Of a stretch of 39,699 bases of DNA, positions 27,995-36,131 are shown one piece after another. The position numbers were made by a program, and so were the translations under genes. Position 1 is the stretch's first letter, and each line of letters begins with the position of its first letter. The stretch spans positions 1 to 39,699 of the IMG/VR virus record IMGVR_UViG_3300049914_000114; one strand, 5' to 3'. The notes under the pieces are model-generated. The model had not been told where the DNA came from and ran no database searches. It saw nothing but the letters and a program-made list of their open reading frames with translations. This stretch comes from a virus.

Positions 27995-30052
27995 TTAAAC
28001 TTCTTTCCATTCCAAAACCCCAATTCCGCTCCAATTTCGATCATTGGGATCCACTATCTCAAAGTGGTTATATTTCTCCTTAATAGAATTCCAGAAATCA
28101 GCCACATGACAATTCTGTTTTCTATTCCATTCGGTATCGAGGATATCATGGATGGCGATAAAACCCCCTGGCTTAACCATCGGCGCATAGGCTTCAAAGT
28201 CCGCCTTAACACCGGCCAAAGAGTGATCACCATCGATAAAAAGAAAATCCACAGGACCCCCATTATCCGAGATGAGCTCACTTACCTTCTGAATAACGGC
28301 GTGGCCATGACTATCTCCCTTTATCTCAGTGATCATGTCCTCTAAATCCGTCCCTTGATATACCATTTGCCCCTTAAAGGCTTGATCTATGGAATAGACG
28401 TGGCCTTGATAGGGTTTTACGAGATTTGCCCAAAGACGGGCTGTTCCGCCCTTCTGGGACCCTATTTCAAGGACTATCTTGACTTTTTTCCCTAAAAGGA
28501 GCTGGTAGAGAGTCGAAATTTCATAATGCTTCTGGGTGATAGGCCAATCAATCTCCGTGGAGGCCCCGTTAATTTCCCGTTCGATCCATTTCCGGTCGCC
28601 CAATTTCTTAAAGAGGGCGATGATCGTTCCCCAGTCTCCGCATCGAGAAAGTAAACCATGAGTCAACCAGAGATCCCGATTCACGGGGAATTCCCTCATG
28701 TGATCGACATCATATTTTGTGAAGATTCGAAGTTTGAATCCTGCTCCAGTCGCCTTGCGAGTAAAGTAGTTATCCCCCTCCTGATAATCGATCCATTCTT
28801 CCCCATTATCGTTTATGGCTATTTCTTCTCGATTCTTAAACCAAGGTCGGGAAAGTTTCTCGAAAACCCCTCTCTTAACCAAAAGACAAGCTCCACCCAT
28901 AGCTCCGGAATCAATCACATCTCCAAACTTATAATCTTTGAAGGGAATAAGCATACGATGTTCTGTCGGATGCCATGCGATCGGATCATAGGGCGGATAT
29001 CCTCGATAACAGAGACCACCGGCAAGATCAGCACCCTCTTCTAAGACCTTGAAAAGATCGATCAAAATATTATTTGGATATCTCATATCTCCATCGGCTA
29101 CAAAAATATGAGTGCATCCTTGAATCAATCCCTTTTCGATTTGGAATTCTCTCTTTTGGTCTAATTCTCCCCCACTACCGGCTTCTAAAATAATCATATT
29201 GGGTTTTTTCATCCCCATGAGAGAAAGATGAGTCACATAATTGATATTCGGCCAAGTATGAGGGATAGCGAGTCCCAGGAGACAATTTGAAGGCCAGGGT
29301 GATCTTTCGGTTTGTGCCTGAGAAACGGTGATCTTCTGGGGTAACCATTCACTGATAAATTTCTTGTCCCACTTATTTTCAAGAATATCGATCATTTTTT
29401 GGCAATATTGATGATATTCTTCTTCATTATGGCAAACCGTATTCATGATGGTCTGGGACCCGAAGTGATGAATATAAACATCTCGCGCAATCACACATTT
29501 GAGGCCTAACTTTTTCTGCATCCGGATGATATAATCCCACTCTTCGCAACCGCCCTCATTGAACCGTTCATCGACATCCCCAATGGCATCGATCACACCT
29601 CTTCTGAACATGAGAAAGAATCCGATAAGCCATTGAACCTCTTCTTCCCATTTCCCGTCGTTCAATTCGATTCTTTGACGGCCATTCACATAATTAGAGG
29701 TAGGCCCTACGGCCCCGATTCCTGGTCGGAAATGAGCAAGCATCTTCGGGAACCAGTCTTTTTCAAAGAGGATATCGTTGTTCGCCCAGAGGACAAATTC
29801 GGAATCGGGGGAAAGATGTTTATATACCTCATTCAATCCTTTGCCCCAACCAGCATTAAAACCCATTTCTTTAAAATAAAGGTTTGATTTATTCATTTCC
29901 ATTAAGTAATCAATTGTTCCATCCATTGACCCATTATCCACCACGATCAATTCAAAATCCTTTTCATTCGTGAATTGATAGAGACTCTCTATGGCCTTCT
30001 TGGTGAAGTCAATTTGGTTGTGGACGGGTATAATGATTGAAACTTTAGGCAT
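27995..30052 (-). CDS. Fusion: glycosyltransferase + glycosyltransferase + methyltransferase
   Basis: A 685-residue, three-domain enzyme. Residues 1-240: GT-A family 2 glycosyltransferase with VSIIIPVHNQ, ELIVVDNGS (38-42), a DxD-like NND (91-93), GWGKGLN and GGCEEWDY. Residues 245-490: a second GT-A-like domain with LEAGSGGE and DGD at 320-322, RGYPP and the DSGAMGGACLLVKRGVF loop. Residues 500-685: a class I SAM methyltransferase with VLEIGSQKGG (527-536), FIDGDHS (605-611) and KPGGFIAIHD. No signal peptide, so it acts in the cytoplasm, perhaps adding methylated sugars to virion or surface polymers. It overlaps the tail terminator gene by 8 bases. Confidence 0.8.
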   Translation of the reverse strand: MPKVSIIIPVHNQIDFTKKAIESLYQFTNEKDFELIVVDNGSMDGTIDYLMEMNKSNLYFKEMGFNAGWGKGLNEVYKHLSPDSEFVLWANNDILFEKDWFPKMLAHFRPGIGAVGPTSNYVNGRQRIELNDGKWEEEVQWLIGFFLMFRRGVIDAIGDVDERFNEGGCEEWDYIIRMQKKLGLKCVIARDVYIHHFGSQTIMNTVCHNEEEYHQYCQKMIDILENKWDKKFISEWLPQKITVSQAQTERSPWPSNCLLGLAIPHTWPNINYVTHLSLMGMKKPNMIILEAGSGGELDQKREFQIEKGLIQGCTHIFVADGDMRYPNNILIDLFKVLEEGADLAGGLCYRGYPPYDPIAWHPTEHRMLIPFKDYKFGDVIDSGAMGGACLLVKRGVFEKLSRPWFKNREEIAINDNGEEWIDYQEGDNYFTRKATGAGFKLRIFTKYDVDHMREFPVNRDLWLTHGLLSRCGDWGTIIALFKKLGDRKWIEREINGASTEIDWPITQKHYEISTLYQLLLGKKVKIVLEIGSQKGGTARLWANLVKPYQGHVYSIDQAFKGQMVYQGTDLEDMITEIKGDSHGHAVIQKVSELISDNGGPVDFLFIDGDHSLAGVKADFEAYAPMVKPGGFIAIHDILDTEWNRKQNCHVADFWNSIKEKYNHFEIVDPNDRNWSGIGVLEWKEV

Positions 30053-30485
30053 CCTGATTTCCTTTCGTCACTATATACTGAATTTGAATAATCGCCTTTC
30101 CCATAAAGACTAAATTTTCTAAATGTTCAACATTCATTTCATCACTAAGAAGTTCGGCATTTATCTGTTTCCCTGAAACTGTAACGGTTGCCACGGCCTT
30201 CTCAATATCTGATATGCAATCTCTTATTATGCTCGCCGAAGTGGCCCCGATATCGCATTCAACGGACATCGTTTCAAGTGTTTTCTCAAAAGTTAATGAT
30301 TCATGTTCAACCGTGTCCTTATAATTTAACCCAGGCAATTCTGAGGTTTGAAAGGGATTTTTTTCAAGATCGCGCCATGCAAAAACATAATTACCCAAAT
30401 TTGTCTTATATCCGGCAGTCGTCTTGATCGCCTTAAATTTGGTATCCAGATCATCGATGATCAAATGTCTAATCGAATCAGTCAA
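30045..30485 (-). CDS. Tail terminator-like protein
   Basis: A 146-residue protein starting at TTG 30485 (TTGA overlaps the preceding stop; GTGAGG upstream). SIRHLIIDDLDTKFKAIKTTAGY (residues 4-26), then V-F-A-W-R-D-L-E...E-L-P-G-L-N-Y-K-D fits the tail terminator/minor tail protein group (lambda U/Z position). It lies between head-tail joining and tail tube genes, as expected, though interrupted by exported-protein genes. Alternative: head-closure protein. Confidence 0.7.
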   Translation of the reverse strand: MTDSIRHLIIDDLDTKFKAIKTTAGYKTNLGNYVFAWRDLEKNPFQTSELPGLNYKDTVEHESLTFEKTLETMSVECDIGATSASIIRDCISDIEKAVATVTVSGKQINAELLSDEMNVEHLENLVFMGKAIIQIQYIVTKGNQDA

Positions 30486-32761
30486 TTCCCATACCTCACT
30501 CCCCCACCATAGTAGTATCGTCTGGTGAACTGTGGGAGTTCATAAGCCCCAATGTCTGTTCCATAACCAGAGGGGACTGAATTTTGGTCATAATCCCGAT
30601 ATAAAGTGACATCTTTCCCCGTATCCACCAATGGAGACCAGGATAACAGATGATAATCATCTGTCTCCGTAAATGTCCGAGTCCAAATCCCACTCCCTGC
30701 ATCTGTCCAAGGAGAAGCCTTGATCTCATTGATAATATTCTGATATGACGAAATCTTGATATTGTAAGGAGACCGATACTTAACGAGTTCATCAAGAAAC
30801 CATCCAAATTCTTGAAGAGTTACTTCTCCTGGGTGAATTTCAAAGGAATGATAAAATCCCATACTGATATAGGTTGCAATTACCCTTGCCGCCTGTTCTA
30901 AACGAACCTTTTTCTGAGCCTCCGTCAGACCAGCATAATCAGCCCCTTCTATTTGAGCAGTGCTTCTCACATCGGAGATGCTGAGGGTATTCATATTCCC
31001 TAACCATCCAGACGCATAATAAGCCTCAGATCCCCCGCCGGCGTCTGATCTTCTCACTCCATTTAAGGTTGTGTTTGCAGCGATCCAAGTAAGAATCTGG
31101 GTAGTAGAACCGCTATAAGGGAAAGCCATCGTTTTTGTTAGATAGGCAGCACATCCAGCATCTTCATGGAGTGCAGCTTCTAAATCGCTAATCCCTCCAA
31201 GTATTTCTTGCACATAATACCTATTGGTTGCAGCGGTTGTATCATCAAAAGGAATCCCTGTCGCTACGGTTTGGGGGAGTGCCGTTGACACATCTTTGAG
31301 TGTAGTTGACTTTACATATCCACTTACGCTGGTGGTTAATGAACAGGTGAAATTGTCCCATGCTTCTATTACGGCACAAAGTTCCCCTAAAGTGTCATAT
31401 GCTGCCGCTTCCAGATCAATCCCTAAATGAGTGTCACTTGTCCCAGTCACGTTGAGGGTCGTTCCATCTTCTGATACCACAAATGCCATGTCAACATTGG
31501 CCCCAGAGTATGTGACGCTGAAAGCGTTTAGCGATAGCATACTGGAATCATGTCTGTTTTTGACCCCAATATCATGTCCAGCCTTATAAAGGGTTTGAAG
31601 ATTGGTTTTGTCTCCACTTGATAAAAGATTCGTATAGCCAACGAATCCTGTCATTGGAATTTGACAGGTATTCATCGCATAATCAGCAAGTTCTTTAAAG
31701 GCAGCAACCTGAGTCCCACCACCTTGGATATCAACACAGAGAGAATAATAACCAATGTTCTCTTTTGTTTTGGTTAGATATGGGAAGGAGTTTAAAATAT
31801 CTCCTGTTGATGTCCACGTACCCGTCCCAAATCTATATGTGTTTGGTAATTCAAACACTCCCTGGATAAAACAGTTGGTCGTATTGATTGCTCCGCTGTT
31901 GAAGTTAAAACCATATCTGCTGCTCAAAAAGGATGTATTATAAGCATTGATCGTGCTGTTGACTCCAGGATAGGCAACAATTCCGTTTGTTATATTTTTT
32001 ACTATGCAATTATTTAAATTTATAACCCCTGTAGAATAGGACCAAAGAGTTCTCAGTGTCCCTTCTAAAATAGAGTAATTAAAATTAACAGTATTTCCTC
32101 CAGCTACCTGAGCACCATAAATAGCAGCTGTCGTACTTGCAAGGGTAGTATATTTAATCCAACATCTTGTAAAATTAAATGTCCCCGCATTTGTGGCAGC
32201 TTCCAGCCCTGTGGAACTGGGGCCAGTATCTCCATCTATCACAACATCTGTAAATGTCGCCCCTTTTTCTGCATAGATAAATGATTTTGCAGCTCCCGCA
32301 TGGGTTATTTTAACTCTGGTAAAAACGGAATTTGTACTGGTGATGTAAACAGGATAATATAAATCCGATCCACTTATTGTTAAATCCTGTGCAATGACTC
32401 CATCGGTATTAGGTCTAAAAACGTAAACGCTAATTCCTCCCCAAGTCATTGTAACCGTAGCATTGTGTCCAGATATTTGAGACCCCTTAAATGTTAATTG
32501 TGTTGCTATCAATCCAGAAGGCCCCGCATAACTCTTTCCACTCGTCCCACCAGAAATCTCCAGAACATCTCCGGCACTTGCAGCGGTAATTGCTGCTGAA
32601 ATTAATTTATAGGAATCATTCGCCACATAACTCGCATTGTCAAAAGGGCGGGTGGGATTGAGAGCCGAACCATCTGAGTCAGAGTTGATGTAGCGAGTGG
32701 CCGCCTCACCCCATTGAGCAAAGGCAAAAATTAGAAAGAGGATAAGAATAAGTTTTTTCAT
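30482..32761 (-). CDS. Exported beta-helix + NodB-like polysaccharide deacetylase
   Basis: A 759-residue protein with a signal peptide (KLILILFLIFAFAQWGEA, cleavage near residues 20-21). Residues about 25-340 form repeated short strands rich in Asn, Thr, Ser and Gly, a right-handed parallel beta-helix like tailspikes and pectate lyases. From about 345 the sequence follows the NodB fold: CVDIQGGG, then AGHDIGVKNRHDSSM where the metal-binding H-x3-H region sits, and HSFEIHPGEV at the end. Some metal ligands look degenerate. It probably binds or trims host polysaccharide outside the cell, or is a virion component with a retained leader. Confidence 0.65.
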   Translation of the reverse strand: MKKLILILFLIFAFAQWGEAATRYINSDSDGSALNPTRPFDNASYVANDSYKLISAAITAASAGDVLEISGGTSGKSYAGPSGLIATQLTFKGSQISGHNATVTMTWGGISVYVFRPNTDGVIAQDLTISGSDLYYPVYITSTNSVFTRVKITHAGAAKSFIYAEKGATFTDVVIDGDTGPSSTGLEAATNAGTFNFTRCWIKYTTLASTTAAIYGAQVAGGNTVNFNYSILEGTLRTLWSYSTGVINLNNCIVKNITNGIVAYPGVNSTINAYNTSFLSSRYGFNFNSGAINTTNCFIQGVFELPNTYRFGTGTWTSTGDILNSFPYLTKTKENIGYYSLCVDIQGGGTQVAAFKELADYAMNTCQIPMTGFVGYTNLLSSGDKTNLQTLYKAGHDIGVKNRHDSSMLSLNAFSVTYSGANVDMAFVVSEDGTTLNVTGTSDTHLGIDLEAAAYDTLGELCAVIEAWDNFTCSLTTSVSGYVKSTTLKDVSTALPQTVATGIPFDDTTAATNRYYVQEILGGISDLEAALHEDAGCAAYLTKTMAFPYSGSTTQILTWIAANTTLNGVRRSDAGGGSEAYYASGWLGNMNTLSISDVRSTAQIEGADYAGLTEAQKKVRLEQAARVIATYISMGFYHSFEIHPGEVTLQEFGWFLDELVKYRSPYNIKISSYQNIINEIKASPWTDAGSGIWTRTFTETDDYHLLSWSPLVDTGKDVTLYRDYDQNSVPSGYGTDIGAYELPQFTRRYYYGGGVRYGN

Positions 32762-33207
32762 TTATACACCCATGAGTCAATAGTGCAGGTTCCCCCACCT
32801 GTGCCTGCGGTGGTGGTTAAGAGGATCACATAAGATGAACCGAAGGTTAGGGGTCGAGAAGTGGGTGTATAAGGATGTGTCGTCCCCTCGGCCAGTCCTG
32901 ATATTGGGCCATAAACAGTTTGTCCCGCTGGATTCTTGATCGTAAGTGTGGCTGTAGGATTCGTTGCACTAAATGTCGGAATTGTAATGATGTAGCCATG
33001 CAATTCAGAATTCCAATATTCGCTCCCCAAAGTGCAGGTCTTTGTCGTGTCAGAAGCAGCAAAGACAAAGGAACATTGGGTTGAAAGTTGGAGGCGTGGT
33101 GAAGGCGGAACCCCGCCAATTTCAATACCCAAAATGGAATAGGCCGATATCAACAGAATCCCAAGAATTATAGCCAATAGACAATATTCTCTTTTTTTGA
33201 TTTTCAT
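32758..33207 (-). CDS. Exported or membrane-anchored beta-sandwich protein
   Basis: A 149-residue protein with a hydrophobic N-terminal segment (residues 8-27, CLLAIILGILLISAYSILG). The rest is Thr/Ser/Gly-rich and beta-like, with four Cys that could form disulfides and the VILLTTTAGTGGG end. AAGGAGGAGTCC precedes the ATG. It overlaps the beta-helix protein gene by ATGA. The beta-sandwich resembles a small phage adhesion or immunoglobulin-like module. It could be anchored rather than secreted. Confidence 0.55.
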   Translation of the reverse strand: MKIKKREYCLLAIILGILLISAYSILGIEIGGVPPSPRLQLSTQCSFVFAASDTTKTCTLGSEYWNSELHGYIITIPTFSATNPTATLTIKNPAGQTVYGPISGLAEGTTHPYTPTSRPLTFGSSYVILLTTTAGTGGGTCTIDSWVYK

Positions 33208-33217
33208 GGACTCCTCC

Positions 33218-33580
33218 TTATTTCATGTAAGTGCATTTCAGCACACCCGATGTCGATGTCGTCCTGAATCCCTTGAAGCTCAAGATTTCTTTGTCTTCAA
33301 GAATCTTTTCCTGGCCGACTTCCCATAAATGTCCAATTGCGGCTGTGGGGGCCGTAGAATTGTCAAAAGTAAATCTGATCTGGGCAATCTCAAGGGTGCA
33401 ATACGCTTTTATCGCTCCCAAATATGTGGCAGCCGTCAAAGTTGTTCCCCCTGCGGTCGCTGCAATTGTCACAGATTCGTAGGCAAAAGGATGATAGTAA
33501 GGTTCAGCACAAGAAATGATTGTCCATGCCCCTAAAACCATCAATCCTACAAAGATCGATACCAAAAGAATCTTTTTCAT
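33218..33580 (-). CDS. Virion-like beta-sandwich protein with lipoprotein signal
   Basis: A 120-residue protein with a signal peptide and lipobox (FVGLMVLGAWTIISC, Cys24). The mature part reads like a small phage virion protein: T-x-L-T-A-A-T-Y, Y-C-T-L-E-I-A-Q-I-R-F-T-F-D, T-A-x-I-G-H-L-W-E-V-G and an F-R-T-T end. Such virion proteins normally have no export signal. It sits between the head-tail joining protein and another exported protein. Perhaps the virion gene was converted to an outer-surface lipoprotein. Confidence 0.6.
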   Translation of the reverse strand: MKKILLVSIFVGLMVLGAWTIISCAEPYYHPFAYESVTIAATAGGTTLTAATYLGAIKAYCTLEIAQIRFTFDNSTAPTAAIGHLWEVGQEKILEDKEILSFKGFRTTSTSGVLKCTYMK

Positions 33581-33589
33581 TTTTTCACC

Positions 33590-33886
33590 TCAATCCTTTG
33601 AAAGTTCGACAACCGTTTCTCCGGTTCCATCCGGCATAACCTCAATCACTTTATAGGTCACTCCATTCTTGATAAAAGTGCTTGAATGGGTAATCCCCGT
33701 AATATCTGAATCTTTGGCCCTTAGATATGGATGTCTTGTTTCTACCGCTATTCCCAACATTGCAGCGGCTTCATATTCATTAAACCATTGGACCCAAATT
33801 ATTGAAGTCCCAAATGTGACTTGAACACATCCAGGGGTATTCGAACTATAAAAAATAGATAGATCATCTTCCCAAAAATTGCTCAC
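33590..33886 (-). CDS. Head-tail joining protein (FII-like)
   Basis: A 98-residue protein starting at GTG 33886 in GTGA overlap with the preceding gene. The last 40 residues (D-S-D-I-T-G-I-T-H, V-T-Y-K-V-I-E-V-M-P-D-G-T-G-E-T-V-V-E-L) match the lambda FII/head-completion beta-barrel type. Position downstream of the capsid gene and before tail genes fits. No signal peptide, unlike its neighbours. Confidence 0.7.
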   Translation of the reverse strand: MSNFWEDDLSIFYSSNTPGCVQVTFGTSIIWVQWFNEYEAAAMLGIAVETRHPYLRAKDSDITGITHSSTFIKNGVTYKVIEVMPDGTGETVVELSKD

Positions 33887-34131
33887 CTGGTTTTGGCCTT
33901 TTCTTTGTCTTCCTCCATCACATTAGGAGTGATTTGGAGATTTGGATGTTCTCCTTGAAGTTTTTTAATAGCATCCGTATGATCATTGATTGCTTTGGTA
34001 GCTTGTAATTGCCATTCTGAAAATTTAATGGTCTGTTTGAAATTCTGAAATTCAATAAATAAATAGGCAAACATGCAGAATAAGATCAAAATCAATGCTT
34101 CGAAAATCGTCAAATCCTTAATTTTTATCAT
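33883..34131 (-). CDS. Small protein with N-terminal TM helix and helical tail
   Basis: An 82-residue protein: a TM helix at about residues 9-28 (FEALILILFCMFAYLFIEF), then a polar helical region with Lys and Gln. Inner-membrane anchored with the tail most likely in the periplasm. ATGA overlaps the preceding gene. The layout recalls i-spanins, but it is in the head-tail interval rather than the lysis region. Function unknown. Confidence 0.55.
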   Translation of the reverse strand: MIKIKDLTIFEALILILFCMFAYLFIEFQNFKQTIKFSEWQLQATKAINDHTDAIKKLQGEHPNLQITPNVMEEDKEKAKTR

Positions 34132-34778
34132 AGATCCCCGAGAGCATTGACATAATCCGATCCATTATGGATAAGAGCTGCTTTCTTTGTGCTTGCCACT
34201 GCCGCTCCAGACCCCCCACTTTTTTTACAAGTTACAGTTTGGCCAGTACTATTCCAAATCAAAATCATATGACCAGCGCTATTTGGAGCAACCATATCTA
34301 CGGCACCATTGGCAGAAGTCAGTTTAAAATAGATATAGCTTGATTCTGCGGCAGATAAAGTCCATGCCGTAGCACCACCTGCATACGAATGAGTACCAGC
34401 CCCAAAATTGATGATGGGAGTCGTCAATGTTTTGTTGGTAAGGGTTTCTGTTCCGGTAAGACTCGCTAACGTGACACTCGCTGTGCTAGGAGCAGTGATC
34501 AGAATTGTCTTGTTGGCATCCTGATAAAAAGAGGCTATTACCGGAATCGTTAATGTTTTATTCGTCAAAGTTTGGGTCGTTGCCAATCCCACAATCGTAT
34601 CGTCGGTCGATAATGTAGGCACACCCAGAAGATACGCACCTGTCGTATTTGTCGATAGTGTATATTTATACAGTCCTGGGGTAGCAATTCCATAAATCTG
34701 TTTATTGATCGTCTGGGCAAAGACAAGACCTGCCACAACCAAAACCGCTATGAAACCAATAATCAGATTCCTTTTCAT
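34128..34778 (-). CDS. Exported fibre-repeat protein
   Basis: A 216-residue protein with a signal peptide (NLIIGFIAVLVVAGLVFA, cleavage after VFA at about 21). Two copies of the phage-fibre repeat T-x-TLTNKTLT-x-P-x-I (about residues 68-82 and 110-124) follow. The C-terminal beta domain is like the ones appended to virion decoration proteins (G-H-M-I-L-I-W-N-S-T and A-A-L-I-H-N-G-S-D-Y). The TLTNKTLT repeat is normally found in cytoplasmically assembled phage fibres, so its export signal is odd. AGGAGGATTCAAG precedes the ATG. Confidence 0.7.
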   Translation of the reverse strand: MKRNLIIGFIAVLVVAGLVFAQTINKQIYGIATPGLYKYTLSTNTTGAYLLGVPTLSTDDTIVGLATTQTLTNKTLTIPVIASFYQDANKTILITAPSTASVTLASLTGTETLTNKTLTTPIINFGAGTHSYAGGATAWTLSAAESSYIYFKLTSANGAVDMVAPNSAGHMILIWNSTGQTVTCKKSGGSGAAVASTKKAALIHNGSDYVNALGDL

Positions 34779-34813
34779 CTTGAATCCTCCTGTTTAGATT
34801 TCAAATGCAAAAT

Positions 34814-34838
34814 CTGGGGAGAATTTTCATCTCCCCAG
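34814..34838 (-). terminator. Hairpin after the major capsid gene
   Basis: CTGGGGAGA (34830-34838 side) pairs with TCTCCCCAG across a TGAAAAT loop, 9 bp; on the minus strand ATTTTGC follows. The T-run is short, so it may be a weak terminator, or mainly protect the capsid mRNA's 3' end. Together with the terminator at 27861-27902 it brackets the exported-protein/connector stretch. The 94-bp gap between the two genes holds nothing else. Confidence 0.6.
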
Positions 34839-34872
34839 TCAATGATTTTTAATCAATTTCTAAGCAGCCCTT

Positions 34873-36096
34873 TTAATCATCCTTCGGGAAAGTGGATACT
34901 GCCAGACATTGAACCCAATACACATAGTCAACCGCCCCAACTTCCACATCCCATGCAATCCGGGCCTGAAATGCAACCCGACTCTTGAGATAGGATTCGG
35001 TATCGCTCCCGAGGGTGACATACTCAAACCGGAGCTTCCATTTCCGCTTGAACTGCTTTTCGGGCCATCCCATATACCAGGCCGTTGTCGAAAGATCGTC
35101 GATCTTTGGTGAGCTGAGAATCCGGTCGTCAGACATATTCCATCTGGCCCCCGGACCATAACTTGATCTCTCATTCTCGACACCAGGAACGAGTTCCGAA
35201 TGAAAAATCTTCAATGCCTTATTAAGCAAGGCATCGGGAAGCAAAATCTTCATCACAGACCAAGGAATAGAAATCCTTTTCCCACGGTTATTTTTCATCG
35301 TGGTTGTTCGAACCCTTGCGGTCTCAATATCAGTCTCATCGACAAGGGCATTGTTTTGAACACACGTTCCAGATGGAGCCCTTGTTCCAGGCGTATTGGC
35401 CGTTGCACTGAAAAGAGAGGCTCCACTTCCATCGGGCCGGTAGACATAAGGCTCTGCGGGAGAGGCTGCGGACCCGTCATAATCACAAACTCTTTTCAGG
35501 GTTTGCTCCTCTACCCAATCGGCAGCAATTTCACCGAGGGCATTGATCTTTGCCACAATGTCGGGAAGTTCATTTTCTTCGATTGCCTCAGCAGTGATTC
35601 TTAGCAATCGCCCATTTCTCTTATGGCGAATTTCTGCCTTCTCTTCGGTCGCTGAGATTTCCGGGAAATCCTGACCTTCTTTGACCTCATCAATATCTTT
35701 ATCGAGGGCAGAGACCGCAGCGATGGAAGTCACTTTTTTTGCATCGTCAAAGTCTGTGACGAGCCTTTCGCCTATGGTCGGAACGGCGGCATAGGCATCA
35801 TTGATCATGGCAATGGCAAGCGTTCCTGTGAGAATTGGAAACGCTGAGGCCATAACTGACCTCATTCCCATACCCATGACATCGATTTGGATTGGAACCT
35901 GAATATCGCTAAGAACAGCATAGAGACCTCTGAGGTCCCTCATCTTAGCGAGCGAGAGTTTTTTGTCATTAACGAGCCTATTCACCCGCTCCATAAATAG
36001 TGCCGGATTCTGCTTCGCCATATCCCGGATATCTCTGAGAGATAATCCGTTTGAAGCAACCCCGACCCTAATATCAGGAATGAAATTTTTGACCAT
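34873..36096 (-). CDS. Major capsid protein
   Basis: A 407-residue HK97-fold shell protein. Start ATG 36096 after AAAGGAGGGACAAG. The N-terminal 80 residues are charged helices (a delta-like arm). Then F-P-I-L-T-G-T-L-A-I-A-M-I-N-D-A-Y, G-E-R-L-V-T-D-F-D-D, and W-V-E-E-Q-T-L-K-R are of the type seen in Mu-like and related capsids. It ends with R-I-A-W-D-V-E-V-G-A-V-D-Y. Preceded by protease and decoration genes, and followed by the hairpin at 34814, consistent with high expression. Confidence 0.85.
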   Translation of the reverse strand: MVKNFIPDIRVGVASNGLSLRDIRDMAKQNPALFMERVNRLVNDKKLSLAKMRDLRGLYAVLSDIQVPIQIDVMGMGMRSVMASAFPILTGTLAIAMINDAYAAVPTIGERLVTDFDDAKKVTSIAAVSALDKDIDEVKEGQDFPEISATEEKAEIRHKRNGRLLRITAEAIEENELPDIVAKINALGEIAADWVEEQTLKRVCDYDGSAASPAEPYVYRPDGSGASLFSATANTPGTRAPSGTCVQNNALVDETDIETARVRTTTMKNNRGKRISIPWSVMKILLPDALLNKALKIFHSELVPGVENERSSYGPGARWNMSDDRILSSPKIDDLSTTAWYMGWPEKQFKRKWKLRFEYVTLGSDTESYLKSRVAFQARIAWDVEVGAVDYVYWVQCLAVSTFPKDD

Positions 36097-36131
36097 CTTC
36101 TTGTCCCTCCTTTACTCGAAATTGTTAAAGG

